Notes: a model not told the origin generated them from the sequence alone. Shown: positions 41,683 to 50,918, numbered from the stretch's first letter. The stretch: DNA of 64,000 nucleotides from an uncultured Gemmatimonadota bacterium (GCA_902805735.1 CADCTW010000203.1:31473-95472), one strand, 5' to 3'. A program made the numbers and translations.

Positions 41683-43949
41683 CCCGCGGCCCGGGTAGGC
41701 TCCGGCTGCTCCACGGCGTCGCGGGGGACCTCGACGGCGGGGGCCGGATAGTCGATGCGCTGGTGGTACATCCCGGAGAGCACGCGGGCGAGCACCTCGC
41801 GCGCCGTGTGGATCTCGCGCAGGGTGAGGGGCGACTCGTCCAGCTGGCCCGCGGCGATCTTGGCGGCCACGATGCGGTCCACCAGCTCGCGGATGCGCTC
41901 CGGCGTGGGGTCCTGAAGCACCCGCGCGGCGGACTCCACGGAGTCGGCCATCATCACCACCGCCGTCTCGCGCGACTGCGGCTTGGGGCCGAGGTACTGG
42001 AAGTCCGCGGCGTTCACGCGGCCGTCCGGGTCGCAGGCGCGGGCCTGGTCCAGGAAGAAGGAGATGGACTGCGTGCCGTGGTGCTGCGTGATGAAGTCGC
42101 GCACCGTGGCGGGGACGCGGTACTCCTCGGCCAGGCGCTGCCCCTCGATGACGTGGCTGCGCACGATGGCGGCGCTCATGGCCGGCTTCAGCTTGTCGTG
42201 CGGATTGCGGCCGCGCGGCTGGTTTTCGATGAAGTAGTGCGGCTTGCTGATCTTGCCGATGTCGTGGTAGTACACCCCCACGCGCGCCAGCAGGGCGTTG
42301 GCGCCGATGGCGTTGCACACCGCCTCGGCCAGGTTGGCCACGCTGATGGTGTGCGCGTACGTCCCCGGCGCCTCCATGGAGAGGCGGCGCAGCAGCGGGT
42401 GCTTGGGATCGGCCAGCTCCAGCAGCGTCTGCGCCGTGGTCACGCGGGTGAACCACTCCGCCACGGGGAGGAAGCCGACGGCCAGCAGGGTGCACCCCGT
42501 GGCGTTGATCACCCCGTACAGCGCGGACCATCCCACCACCTCCCACGGCTCCGCGCGCAGCAGCCCGATGGCCAGCGCGCACGCCGCGTACGCCGTGCCG
42601 ATGACCCCCGCCACGGCCCACGTCTGCAGCCGGCGGTGCGCCAGCCGCACCCCGAACGACGCCGCCGCCCCGCCCACCGCCGCCGAGAACGCCACGGCCG
42701 CGCCCAGGAACGGCGTCTGCCCGCCCAGGAGGAGGGCGAGCACCAGCGCCAGCACCAGCGCCAGCCGGCCGCCCCACAGCACCGCCACCACCAGCGTGGC
42801 AAAGGGCACGGGGATCAGCTCCGGCGGCAGGTGGGCGTGCGCCACCAGCGAGGCCAGCCCCGCCACCGCCAGCACCAGCACGGCCACGAAGACCACCGAG
42901 CGGGCGTCGTCGTACAGCTGCAGCCGCGACAGGCGCAGCAGGAAGCCGACGATCCCCAGCAGCAGGACGTTGTAGAGGATGGAGCCCAGCCAGCGCCCGG
43001 CCGTCCCGCCGCCGCCACGCTCGTCGCGCTGCTGGTCGAGCGCGGCCTGGTAGGCGCGCAGCCGCTCCTCCTCGCGCTCGCCCACCTGCTCGCGGGCCCC
43101 CACGATCTTCTCGCCGGCCAGCACGCGGGCCTTCACGGGGTCCACGGCGGCGCGGGCACGGGCCCGCGCGGCCTGCGTTTCCGAGTCGTTGCGGGTCAGC
43201 GAGGGGCGGAAGTACCTCACCAGCAGGAGGCGCTGCAGCTCCCCCGCGTCCGCCCCCAGCTCGGGGGGGAGCGAGGCCGCGGCGCCGCCGTACAGCTCTT
43301 CCGCCGTGCGCAGCGAATCGGAGGGCACCAGCCGCTCGCCGCCGGGGAGCCCGCGCACGCGCACGGCGGGGAGGCGGACGCGGTAGAGGGCCCCGCGCGC
43401 CACGCCCTCGGCCATGCGGGCGCGGACCACCGCTTCCGTGGCCGTCTGCAGCGTGGCGCGGCGGACGGAGTCGCGCAGCACCTCCACGGCCCCCAGCGTG
43501 GTGGGGACGCGGGCGGCGGCCAGCGCGCGGCGCACCCCCTGCTCCCCGTTGTCCCCGGCGGCGCGGGTCTCGGCGTCCACGGACGCGAAGAAGGCCCGGA
43601 GGCCGGCCAACACGCTGTCGGCGGCCGCCGGGTCGAAGTCGTACACCGGGGGGACGCCGCTGGCGGCCTCGTCCTGGTCGTGGCGCAGCTCCTCCCCCGT
43701 CTTGGGGATCTGGAAGGGGATCTCCGCCACCACGTCCTCGCGCGCCACCACGCCGCGCTCCAGCACCGGCGTGTCCGCGCCGCGGGCCGCCGGGAAGAGC
43801 GCGGAAAGCGTCCCCGCCGTGCCCAGCAGCAGGGCGAAGCGCAGCCCGTGGTGGCGCAGGCGGCGCACCCGGCTCCACGGCGCGTCGCCCCCCGCCGCGC
43901 GAACGGCTGCGCGCCGGTCGGGCCGGGGGAGGTCCGCGTCCGGCTTCAT
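41679..43949 (-). CDS. 7TM-HD cyclic di-AMP phosphodiesterase, PgpH type
   Basis: A 756-residue protein of PgpH architecture. One N-terminal span (LRHHGLRFALLLGTAGTLSA) is followed by a ~270-residue extracytoplasmic 7TMR-HDED region, seven spans (about 310-520, e.g. LYDDARSVVFVAVLVLAVAGLA), and a C-terminal HD domain with APGTYAHTISVANLAEAVC, GVYYHDIGKISKPHYF and ITQHHGTQSI. Proteins of this type hydrolyse c-di-AMP in Firmicutes; no diadenylate cyclase is in the window to confirm the substrate. It overlaps both phoH and ybeY. Confidence 0.9.
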   Translation of the reverse strand: MKPDADLPRPDRRAAVRAAGGDAPWSRVRRLRHHGLRFALLLGTAGTLSALFPAARGADTPVLERGVVAREDVVAEIPFQIPKTGEELRHDQDEAASGVPPVYDFDPAAADSVLAGLRAFFASVDAETRAAGDNGEQGVRRALAAARVPTTLGAVEVLRDSVRRATLQTATEAVVRARMAEGVARGALYRVRLPAVRVRGLPGGERLVPSDSLRTAEELYGGAAASLPPELGADAGELQRLLLVRYFRPSLTRNDSETQAARARARAAVDPVKARVLAGEKIVGAREQVGEREEERLRAYQAALDQQRDERGGGGTAGRWLGSILYNVLLLGIVGFLLRLSRLQLYDDARSVVFVAVLVLAVAGLASLVAHAHLPPELIPVPFATLVVAVLWGGRLALVLALVLALLLGGQTPFLGAAVAFSAAVGGAAASFGVRLAHRRLQTWAVAGVIGTAYAACALAIGLLRAEPWEVVGWSALYGVINATGCTLLAVGFLPVAEWFTRVTTAQTLLELADPKHPLLRRLSMEAPGTYAHTISVANLAEAVCNAIGANALLARVGVYYHDIGKISKPHYFIENQPRGRNPHDKLKPAMSAAIVRSHVIEGQRLAEEYRVPATVRDFITQHHGTQSISFFLDQARACDPDGRVNAADFQYLGPKPQSRETAVVMMADSVESAARVLQDPTPERIRELVDRIVAAKIAAGQLDESPLTLREIHTAREVLARVLSGMYHQRIDYPAPAVEVPRDAVEQPEPTRAAG

Positions 43950-44950
43950 CAGGAAGCCCCGGGCTCCTGGCTGCCGTCCGGCACGGTCTCGCCGCTGGCG
44001 GCGGCGTAGGCCTCGATGATCTCCTTCACCAGGCGGTGGCGGATGACGTCGCGCCCGCTGAGGTACGAGAAGGCGATCCCCTCGATCCCCTTGAGCACCT
44101 GCTCCACCTCGATCAGCCCCGAGTCGCCCTTGTTGGGGAGGTCGATCTGCGTCTTGTCGCCCGTGATCACCGCCTTGGAGTTGAGCCCCAGGCGGGTGAG
44201 GAACATCTTCATCTGCGCGCGCGTGGCGTTCTGCGCCTCGTCCAGGATCACGAAGGCGTCCTGCAGCGTGCGCCCGCGCATGTACGCCAGCGGCGCGATC
44301 TCGATGGAGCGGCTCTCCATGGCGCGGCGCAGCCGGTCGGGCGGGATCATGTCTTCCAGCGCGTCGTACAGCGGGCGCAGGTACGGATCGATCTTCTCCT
44401 GCAGGTCGCCCGGCAGGAAGCCCAGGTTCTCGCCGGCCTCCACGGCGGGGCGCGCCAGGATGATGCGCTTCACCCGCTTCTTCATGAGCGCGTCCACCGC
44501 CATCGCCACCGCCAGGTAGGTCTTGCCCGTACCCGCCGGGCCGATTCCCACTGTGATGTCGTTCTCGTCGATGTTCTGCAGGTACGCCGCCTGCCCCTCG
44601 GACTTGGGGGTGATGGCGCGCCGCACGCCCGGCACCACCACGCGTCCCGGATCGGCCAGCTTGCCGACACCGTTCCCCGAGCGGGTGGCGTCGAAGAAGC
44701 GCGCCACGTCGTCCGTACCGAACGGCACGCCGGTGCGCGCCATCTGGATCATGTGCTGCGCCACGGGCGCAGTGCGCTCCACGTCTTCCAGCTTGCCGGA
44801 AAGGAGGATGTGGTCGTCGCGCAGCACCACCCGCACCCCGGACACGCGCCCGAGCTCGGTGAGGTGTGCGTCGTGGACTCCGCTCAGCGCGAGCGGGTCC
44901 GCCCCTTCGGCGGGAAGCCGGTGCTGGACCGGCGATGTTGTCTCAGGCAT
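43949..44950 (-). CDS. phoH: PhoH-family ATPase
   Basis: A 333-residue PhoH-like ATPase. A KH-like N-terminal region (about 25-90) precedes the P-loop [20 protein letters not shown] (near residue 135), then [20 protein letters not shown], Walker [16 protein letters not shown] and [10 protein letters not shown]. It is in the widespread phoH-pgpH-ybeY cluster, which acts in ribosome/RNA quality control. Start ATG 44950. Confidence 0.94.
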   Translation of the reverse strand: MPETTSPVQHRLPAEGADPLALSGVHDAHLTELGRVSGVRVVLRDDHILLSGKLEDVERTAPVAQHMIQMARTGVPFGTDDVARFFDATRSGNGVGKLADPGRVVVPGVRRAITPKSEGQAAYLQNIDENDITVGIGPAGTGKTYLAVAMAVDALMKKRVKRIILARPAVEAGENLGFLPGDLQEKIDPYLRPLYDALEDMIPPDRLRRAMESRSIEIAPLAYMRGRTLQDAFVILDEAQNATRAQMKMFLTRLGLNSKAVITGDKTQIDLPNKGDSGLIEVEQVLKGIEGIAFSYLSGRDVIRHRLVKEIIEAYAAASGETVPDGSQEPGAS

Positions 44951-44961
44951 GGACCTTTAAT

Positions 44962-44990
44962 CTCACACAGAGGCACAGAGACACAGAGAA
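44962..44990. repeat. Terminator-like repeat, single arm
   Basis: Left arm CTCACACAGAGGCACAGAGA then CACAGAGAA, 34 bp after the aspS stop codon on the minus strand, ahead of phoH. Confidence 0.75.
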
Positions 44991-45024
44991 ACCGAGAAAA
45001 GAGAGAATAGCACTTCTTATACGA

Positions 45025-46902
45025 TCAACGCACGCGGATGTTCGCTTCTCTTAACTGATCTTCTCCCAGCTTGACCGGGGCGCCCTCGAAAAGGGCGCGG
45101 GCGCTGGTGGTCTTGGGGAAGGCGACGACGTCGCGGATGGAGGTGACGCCGGCCAGGAGCATCACCAGGCGGTCGAAGCCGAAGGCGAAGCCGGCGTGCG
45201 GCGGGGCGCCGAAGCGGTAGGCTTCCAGCAGGAAGCCGAACTTGGCCTCCGCTTCCTCGTCGCCGATCCCCATGGCCGCGAACACCGAGCGCTGCAGCTC
45301 GGGGATGTGGATGCGGACGGAGCCGCTCGCCATCTCCGCGCCGTTGCACACCGCGTCGTACGCGCGCGAGCGCAGGCCGCGGGCGTACAGGGCGCGCGCC
45401 TCCGCGCCGGTGGGAGCGCCGTCCTTTGCCGCCTCCAGGAAGACCGGGAGGTCGTCGGGGTGCGGCATGCTGAACGGGTTGTGCGCGTACACCAGCCGGC
45501 CGTGGTCCGCGTCCCAGTCGAAGAGCGGGAACTCCGTCACCCAGAGCCAGGCGTATTTCGACTCGTCCACCAGCTCCATCTTGCGGGCCAGGTGGCGGCG
45601 CAACTCGTCCACCGCCCCCTCCAGCGGCGCGGCGATGGCCTCGTCGCTCGCGGAGGCGAAGTCCGGGGCGGAGCGGAAGTGGCCCACCACGGCCACGAAC
45701 AGGTCGCCCGCCTCCATCCCGCTGGCGCCCAGGAACGACTCCAGCACGGCACCCGCCAGCGCCTTGGCGAACTGGCCGGACATCCCCTCGTCCCCGCGCT
45801 TCACCCAGAGCGCGCCGGCCGCGCCGCCGCGCTTGGCCACTTCCTGCAGCTCGTCCAGCTCCTTGCGCGACAGGCGGGCGCCGCCGGGCACGCGGATGCC
45901 GCGGATGCGCTGCGGCCCTCCCCCGATCGCCTGGAAGAGGCGGAAGTCGGCGCCGGCCAGCGCCTCCGTCACGTCCAGCACCGGCAGGTCGAAGCGCAGG
46001 TCGGGCTTGTCGGTGCCGTAGCGGGCCAGCGCCTCCATGAAGGTCATGCGCGGGAAGGGGACGGCGAGATCCACCCCCAGCACGTCGCGGAAGACGGCGG
46101 CCATCAGCCCCTCGCCCGTCCGGAAGACGTCCTCCTCGTCCACGAACGCCATCTCGGCGTCGATCTGCGTGAACTCGAGCTGGCGGTCGGCGCGCAGGTC
46201 CTCGTCGCGCAGGCAGCGGGCGATCTGGAAGTAGCGGTCGTAGCCGCTCACCATCAGCAGCTGCTTGTAGATCTGAGGCGACTGCGGCAGCGCGTAGAAC
46301 TCGCCCGGGTGCATGCGGCTGGGCACCACGAAGTCGCGCGCTCCCTCCGGCGTGGGCTTGGTGAGCATGGGCGTCTCGATCTCCAGGAAGCCCTGCCCGC
46401 CCAGGTACGTGCGCGTGGCGTGCGCCGCGCGGTGCCGCACGGCGAAGTTGTCCTGCAGCTCCGGCCGGCGCAGATCCAGGTAGCGGTAGCGCAGGCGCAG
46501 GTCCTCCGCCGCCAGCTCGTCCGAGGGCGCGCGGTACACCTGGATGGGGAGGGGCTCCGCGCGGGTGATGATGCGCAGCGCCGTGCCGCGCAGCTCCACC
46601 TCGCCCGTGGCCATGTCCGCGTTGGCCTGCCCCTCGATGCGGGGGTGGATCGTCCCCTCCACCTGCACCACGTCCTCCGGGCCCAGGCGGCGCGCCTCGG
46701 CCAGGACCTCCTCCGGCGTCCACGACGGGTCGAAGGAGACCTGCACGATCCCCTCGCGGTCGCGCAGGTCCAGGAAGACGAGGCCGCCCAGGTCGCGGCG
46801 GCGGTGGACCCAGCCGGCCAGCGTGGCGGCGCCGCCGATGTGGGCGGCGCGGAGCGAGCCCGCGGCGGAGGTGCGGAAAGCGGTGGCGAAGTGGTCCGTC
46901 AT
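45025..46902 (-). CDS. aspS: Aspartyl-tRNA synthetase, predicted non-discriminating
   Basis: A 625-residue bacterial-type class II synthetase. The OB-fold anticodon domain (about 1-110) has GWVHRRRDLGGLVFLDLRDR; the catalytic domain has motif 2 FRxE-like CLRDEDLRADRQLEFTQIDA and motif 3 AFGFDRLVMLLAG; a GAD insertion lies at about 290-420. His 33 and Gly 91 match residues seen in non-discriminating enzymes, which charge tRNA-Asn with Asp as well. That would require GatCAB to make Asn-tRNA. The ATG overlaps the VanZ gene by 4 bp. Confidence 0.93.
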   Translation of the reverse strand: MTDHFATAFRTSAAGSLRAAHIGGAATLAGWVHRRRDLGGLVFLDLRDREGIVQVSFDPSWTPEEVLAEARRLGPEDVVQVEGTIHPRIEGQANADMATGEVELRGTALRIITRAEPLPIQVYRAPSDELAAEDLRLRYRYLDLRRPELQDNFAVRHRAAHATRTYLGGQGFLEIETPMLTKPTPEGARDFVVPSRMHPGEFYALPQSPQIYKQLLMVSGYDRYFQIARCLRDEDLRADRQLEFTQIDAEMAFVDEEDVFRTGEGLMAAVFRDVLGVDLAVPFPRMTFMEALARYGTDKPDLRFDLPVLDVTEALAGADFRLFQAIGGGPQRIRGIRVPGGARLSRKELDELQEVAKRGGAAGALWVKRGDEGMSGQFAKALAGAVLESFLGASGMEAGDLFVAVVGHFRSAPDFASASDEAIAAPLEGAVDELRRHLARKMELVDESKYAWLWVTEFPLFDWDADHGRLVYAHNPFSMPHPDDLPVFLEAAKDGAPTGAEARALYARGLRSRAYDAVCNGAEMASGSVRIHIPELQRSVFAAMGIGDEEAEAKFGFLLEAYRFGAPPHAGFAFGFDRLVMLLAGVTSIRDVVAFPKTTSARALFEGAPVKLGEDQLREANIRVR

Positions 46903-47285
46903 CGGCGCAAAGGATCGGCGCCCGGCGGTGCGTAAGCCCGGGCGCGTCGTGAGAGAAATCGGTGGAGGGCGAGCACGCCCAGGATCACCCCCGCCGTGTC
47001 CGCCAGCCAGTCCCGCACGTCCGGCCCGCGGCCGGGGACGAACGACTGGTGGAACTCGTCGGAGGCTCCGTACAGCGACCCGGCGACCATCAGCGGGAGG
47101 GGGCCGGTGCCCGTCTGCGCGCCGCCGTACGCCAGCAGCCCGCCCAGCACCGCGTACGCCGCCAGGTGCGACACCTTGTCCGATTCCCGGAAGTCCGGGA
47201 GGCGCACGGTGGGCTGGGCGGAGGCCACGAAGATCACGGCCATGTACAGCAGCGCCGGCACCCACGGGCGCAGCGCGCGGATCAC
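46899..47285 (-). CDS. VanZ-family membrane protein
   Basis: A 128-residue protein with four predicted spans. The family motif SDEFHQSFVPGRGPDVRDWL lies near residue 75, after SDKVSHLAAYAVLGGLLAYG. VanZ relatives alter sensitivity to glycopeptides in some bacteria; most are of unknown function. Overlaps aspS (4 bp) and the PTS gene upstream (4 bp). Confidence 0.85.
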   Translation of the reverse strand: MIRALRPWVPALLYMAVIFVASAQPTVRLPDFRESDKVSHLAAYAVLGGLLAYGGAQTGTGPLPLMVAGSLYGASDEFHQSFVPGRGPDVRDWLADTAGVILGVLALHRFLSRRARAYAPPGADPLRR

Positions 47286-47740
47286 GTGCTCTCGGCTTCG
47301 GCGAGCACGGCCATGAACTCGTCGGCGGACGACACGGCGGCCAGCCTCTCGCGCAGCGCGTCGCGGCGCACCAGGCGCGAGATGCGGGAGAGCGCCTTGA
47401 CGTGCGCCCCCGCCGCCGACTCGGGCCCCACCAGCAGGAAGAGCAGGGTGACGGGGCGCCCGTCCAGCGAGTCGAAGTCCACCGGCTCGGGCGCGACGCC
47501 GGCGGCCATCACCAGCTCCGGCGCGGAGTTGGACTTGCCGTGCGGGATGGCCACGCCGCTCCCGATGCCCGTGCTCAGCACCTCTTCGCGCGCGCGCACG
47601 GCGCGCAGCACGTCGTCCGCGTCGGCCAGGGCGCCGCCACGGTGCAGCACGCCCACCAGCTCCTCCAGCAGCGCGTCTTTGGACGCGCCGCGCAGGGGCA
47701 CCTGGATGCGTTCCGGGTTCAGCAGCTCGGTCAGCAGCAC
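47282..47740 (-). CDS. PTS EIIA (PtsN-like) nitrogen-type domain protein
   Basis: A 152-residue EIIA fold. The active histidine lies in STGIGSGVAIPHGKSNSAPE (near residue 67), as in PtsN and fructose EIIA. No PTS transporter is near, so a regulatory PTS-Ntr role is likely. The start is GTG at 47740, chosen because GAGG lies 5 bp before it and it gives the family's usual LLTELLNPERI opening; an in-frame GTG at 47773 is also open. Confidence 0.88.
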   Translation of the reverse strand: MLLTELLNPERIQVPLRGASKDALLEELVGVLHRGGALADADDVLRAVRAREEVLSTGIGSGVAIPHGKSNSAPELVMAAGVAPEPVDFDSLDGRPVTLLFLLVGPESAAGAHVKALSRISRLVRRDALRERLAAVSSADEFMAVLAEAEST

Positions 47741-47864
47741 GCGCACCTCAGTGGGGTGGAAAACGCCGGCCACGCCGAATACGAGCGTGGCCGGAAGCCC
47801 GCAAGGTAACCTGCCCCCTCCGCGGCATCAAGCATGCGCCCGGGGAACACCGCGGCGGAACCGC

Positions 47865-47932
47865 AGTACCTAGTGCCTAGTGCCTAGTGCCTGGTAACTG
47901 CGATCCACTCCGCACTCGGCACTTGGCACACA
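47865..47932. repeat. GTGCCTA heptamer repeat with degenerate inverted arm
   Basis: Tandem TAGTGCC units (47872-47893) with TGGTAACTG at the boundary, then a degenerate reverse arm CGGCACTTGGCACAC. The boundary matches that of the copy at 6181-6271, which shows the two are the same element. Lies in the divergent ptsN/rlmN gap. Confidence 0.7.
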
Positions 47933-47966
47933 GTCGAGATCCAAAGACTTCCGTTCATCGCGGCCC

Positions 47967-49055
47967 ATGAAACCCGAAGCACCCCAGACGGACCTGATCG
48001 GACTGCTGCCCGAGGAGGCGGAAGCCGCGCTCCGCGCCCACTTCGGGCGCCGGGGGCAGCCCGCCTTCCGCGTGAAGCAGGTGCTGCGGTGGATCTACGA
48101 GCGCGAGGCGTTCGGCTTCCACGAGATGACGGACCTGCCGCTGGCCGAGCGCACGGCGCTGGACGAGGCGTTCGCCTTCACCGCGCCCGAGCCGTCCAAG
48201 ATCTCGCGCTCGGTTGACGGCACCGCCAAGCACCTCTGGCGCCTCACGGACGGCGAGCTGATCGAGTCGGTGCTGATCCCCACCCAGACGCGCCTCACGC
48301 TGTGCATCTCGTCGCAGGCGGGGTGCGCGATGGCGTGCACCTTCTGCGCCACGGGGTGGGCAGGCTACCGGCGCCAGCTCACCGCGGGGGAGATCGTGTC
48401 GCAGTTCCGCGGCGCGCGGCGCTGGGCGCGGGAGAACGGGTACGAAGACATCACCAACATCGTGTTCATGGGGATGGGCGAGCCGCTGATGAACCCCAAG
48501 GCCGTCTTCCCAACCCTGCGCATCCTGAACCAGGGATACGGGATGGGCGCGCGGCGCATCACCGTGTCCACGGTGGGGGTGGTCCCCGGCATCCAGCGCA
48601 TGGCCGAGATGCCGGAGCAGTTCCGCCTGGCGGTGTCGCTGCACGCGCCCAATCACGAGCTGCGCCAGAAGCTGATCCCGCTGGAGAAGAAGTACGACCT
48701 GGACGAGCTGCTGGACGCGCTGCGCCGGTTCGACGCGGCGGGGGGCAAGCGGATCACCTTCGAGTACGTGATGATCGACGGCGTCACCGACCTCCCCGAG
48801 CTCGCCGACGAGCTTGCGGAGGTGATCCGCGAGTTCAACGCGTTCGTGAACCTGATCCCCTTCAACCCCATCCCCGGCACCGAGTGGCGCCCCTCCAAGC
48901 GCCAGCGCCTCAACTACTTCGTGGAGCGCCTGGAGTCGCGCGGCATCTCCGCCTTCGTGCGCGAGAGCCGCGGCAGCGACATCGCCGCCGCCTGCGGCCA
49001 GCTCCGGGCTGAGGTCACCCAGGGGCGCAAGCCGGTGCAGATGGGCTCCATTTAG
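47967..49055 (+). CDS. rlmN: 23S rRNA/tRNA (adenine C2)-methyltransferase RlmN
   Basis: A 362-residue dual-specificity radical SAM methyltransferase for A2503 of 23S rRNA. The cluster motif is in CISSQAGCAMACTFCATGWA (CxxxCxxC). GMGEPLMN follows, and the C-terminal methyl-carrying cysteine is in SDIAAACGQL. N-terminal RNA-binding domain about 1-90. Stop is 3 bp before a perfect palindrome. Confidence 0.96.
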   Translation: MKPEAPQTDLIGLLPEEAEAALRAHFGRRGQPAFRVKQVLRWIYEREAFGFHEMTDLPLAERTALDEAFAFTAPEPSKISRSVDGTAKHLWRLTDGELIESVLIPTQTRLTLCISSQAGCAMACTFCATGWAGYRRQLTAGEIVSQFRGARRWARENGYEDITNIVFMGMGEPLMNPKAVFPTLRILNQGYGMGARRITVSTVGVVPGIQRMAEMPEQFRLAVSLHAPNHELRQKLIPLEKKYDLDELLDALRRFDAAGGKRITFEYVMIDGVTDLPELADELAEVIREFNAFVNLIPFNPIPGTEWRPSKRQRLNYFVERLESRGISAFVRESRGSDIAAACGQLRAEVTQGRKPVQMGSI

Positions 49056-49057
49056 TT

Positions 49058-49123
49058 CTCACACAGAGACACAGAGGCACAGAGAAAGATGCTTTTCTCT
49101 GTGCCTCTGTGTCTCTGTGTGAG
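49058..49123. repeat. Terminator-like palindrome, reference copy
   Basis: 28-bp perfect arms (left begins CTCACACAGAGACACAGAGG and continues CACAGAGA) around AAGATGCTTT, occupying the rlmN/DUF1028 convergent junction 3 bp after one stop codon and 6 bp before the other. The arms' unit order is GAGAC-GAGGC. Confidence 0.92.
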
Positions 49124-49129
49124 ATGCGG

Positions 49130-50176
49130 TTAACGGCGGACGGCGGTGATCTCCCGGATGCGGCGGCGGACGGCGTCGGCCTTGCCGGTGCGCTCCAGGG
49201 CGGCCCACAGGCGCTGGATGGTTTCGGCGTCCACCAGGCCCGGCGGGGAGCCCTGGGCGGGGCCGGTGAGGCCCTCGGCGCGGCGGAAGGCGTCCACGGC
49301 GGCGACGGCTTCGGGGGTGTAGACGTTGGCCAGGCTGTCGCGGGCCAGCTCGGGCTGGGCGGCGCGGTAGTGGCCCAGGGCGTGGAGGATCATCTTGAGC
49401 TGCCACACGTCCGAGCCCGCGAACTGCTGCAGGGTGCGGAAGCCCAGCGTCTCGGAGATGGTGTTGTAGATGCGGCGCAGCTCGGCGACGGGCTCGGTGT
49501 GCTCGCACACGTTGATGTCCGCCGTCACCCCGTCCGGCCGGCGCGAGCGGCCGGGGCGCGGGTCGGCCACGATCACGGCGGCGGATTGTGCGCGCCCCTT
49601 CCGCGCGTCGCCGCCGGCGGCGTGCCCCGCGGCGAGCGCGTCGATCAGGCGGTCGGCGAGGTGGCGGCCGCTCGGCTCCGTCGCCTCGAAGCTGCGCGCG
49701 ACGGCCGCCAGCCCCTCCGGGCCCACCAGCAGGTTCCCCTGCGTCACGTAATTGCGCCCCGCGCGGTGCCCGGCCCACGGGCTGTTTCCCGTACCGGTGT
49801 GCTGCGCGGACGCGCCGTCCCGCCCGATCACCCCCACCTGCCGCTGGGCCGCCAGCGTGTCCCCCGCCATGGCCTGCCGGAGCGCCTCCGCCGGGGCCAC
49901 GCCGCGCGCCAGCAGGCCCAGCAGCTCGGGCCCGTACTCCACGCGCGTGAAGGCCTGCGTGGCGACGGCGCCCGTCCCCGCGCGCACGTGCGGCACCGCG
50001 TTCCCCACGCACGCCACCCGCGTGGTCACCGCGGCCCCGGTCTCCCCCGTCGCCGGGTCCACCGCCGCGATGGAAAAGGTGCTGAACCGGAGGGGCTCAC
50101 CCCACCCGGCCGGCTCCTGCGCCGCGAGCGGAGCCGCGGCCAGGACGAAGGGAATGCACAGGCGGATCGGGCGCAT
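49130..50176 (-). CDS. Secreted DUF1028 protein (Ntn-hydrolase-like)
   Basis: A 348-residue protein with a signal peptide (1-20, AAAPLAAQ). DUF1028 covers about 28-230: STFSIAAVDPATGETGAAVT, HVRAGTGAVATQAFTRVEYG, QRQVGVIGRDG, and NLLVGPEGLAAVA. The last ~90 residues (AQPELARDSLANVYTPEAVAAV) look like a peptidoglycan-binding-type helical repeat. DUF1028 proteins are predicted Ntn-type hydrolases of unknown substrate. Start ATG at 50176 chosen for the signal peptide; the frame extends further upstream. Confidence 0.82.
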   Translation of the reverse strand: MRPIRLCIPFVLAAAPLAAQEPAGWGEPLRFSTFSIAAVDPATGETGAAVTTRVACVGNAVPHVRAGTGAVATQAFTRVEYGPELLGLLARGVAPAEALRQAMAGDTLAAQRQVGVIGRDGASAQHTGTGNSPWAGHRAGRNYVTQGNLLVGPEGLAAVARSFEATEPSGRHLADRLIDALAAGHAAGGDARKGRAQSAAVIVADPRPGRSRRPDGVTADINVCEHTEPVAELRRIYNTISETLGFRTLQQFAGSDVWQLKMILHALGHYRAAQPELARDSLANVYTPEAVAAVDAFRRAEGLTGPAQGSPPGLVDAETIQRLWAALERTGKADAVRRRIREITAVRR

Positions 50177-50226
50177 CGGTTTCTCTTTGCCTCGGTGTCT
50201 TGTCGCTGCAGCCCCGCCCGGGCGCC

Positions 50227-50442
50227 TCAACGCCCGGCGATCTTCGGCACGGCGTAGCGCAGGGGGATGTTCCGGCTGACGAGGAGGTGCTGGAAGCGAA
50301 CGACGTCCTGCCCCGCGAGGCGCGCGGCCTGGGCCAGCGTCAAGCGCTCCCGCGCGAACAGCATCACCGCCACTTCCTCCCGCAGCTCCTCCTCGGACAT
50401 CTGGGCCGCGAGGAGAACCTCGTCCGCGACGATGAAACTCAT
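50227..50442 (-). CDS. UPF0175-family small protein
   Basis: A 71-residue protein starting MSFIVADEVLLAAQMSEEEL. It fits the UPF0175 family (REEVAVMLFARERLTLAQAA, then RLAGQDVVRFQHLLVSRNIP), small helix-turn-helix proteins often found as antitoxins of PIN-domain toxins. No PIN gene is adjacent. The upstream in-frame extension METLISHRGTE comes from the repeat and is excluded. Last-but-one gene of the panBCD operon. Confidence 0.8.
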   Translation of the reverse strand: MSFIVADEVLLAAQMSEEELREEVAVMLFARERLTLAQAARLAGQDVVRFQHLLVSRNIPLRYAVPKIAGR

Positions 50443-50461
50443 CTCCGTGCCTCTGTGTGAG
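50442..50461. repeat. Terminator-like repeat, short single arm
   Basis: TCTCCGTGCCTCTGTGTGAG, 2 bp after the LytR_C gene's stop codon on the minus strand and adjoining the UPF0175 start. Confidence 0.7.
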
Positions 50462-50462
50462 A

Positions 50463-50918
50463 TCAGGGTTTCCAATCGCGCCCCAGCACCACCGTCACGT
50501 CCAGGTACAGATTCGAGTCCGGGCGCGCGGCGATGCGGCGGATGTGGACGGCGTCGGCGACCTGGCGGGCCATTTCGGCGCGCCCGGCGCGGTCCAGCAC
50601 GATGGAGGTGTCCGGGGGGAAGCCCTTGCCGTTGCCGAACTCCACCACGTCGAAGCCCCGGTCGCGCAGCAGGCCCGTGGCCTCGCGCGCCAGGCCCGGA
50701 CGGCCGGAGGCGTTCAGCACCTGCACGCGCACCCGTCCCACGGGCGCCTGCGCGGCGGGCGGCGGCGGCGCGGGGGCGGCGGGGGCGGAGCCGCGGCCCA
50801 CCATGCCGGCCACCAGCGAGCCGACCAGCACCGCGACCGCGAGCAGGGTGGCGAAGATGCCGATGGTCTGGAGCCGGCCGCCCCCCGGCTTAGCTTTCTT
50901 CGCTTTCGACCTGCTCAT
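50463..50918 (-). CDS. Membrane-anchored LytR_C domain protein
   Basis: A 151-residue protein. A basic N-terminus (SRSKAKKAKPGGGR) precedes one span (IGIFATLLAVAVLVGSLVAG), a Pro/Ala linker, and a LytR C-terminal domain (VRVQVLNASGRPGLAREATG, LLRDRGFDVVEFGNG, SNLYLDVTVVLGRDWKP). Such domains are found alone or fused to LytR-CpsA-Psr cell-wall enzymes; here the catalytic part is absent. It overlaps the YqeK-like gene by 29 bp. Confidence 0.82.
   Translation of the reverse strand: MSRSKAKKAKPGGGRLQTIGIFATLLAVAVLVGSLVAGMVGRGSAPAAPAPPPPAAQAPVGRVRVQVLNASGRPGLAREATGLLRDRGFDVVEFGNGKGFPPDTSIVLDRAGRAEMARQVADAVHIRRIAARPDSNLYLDVTVVLGRDWKP

Noticed and set aside
49058..49123. CRISPR-like array made of the recurrent 28-bp repeats
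   Set aside because: Copies are single palindromes scattered between genes, with no regular spacers and no cas genes.
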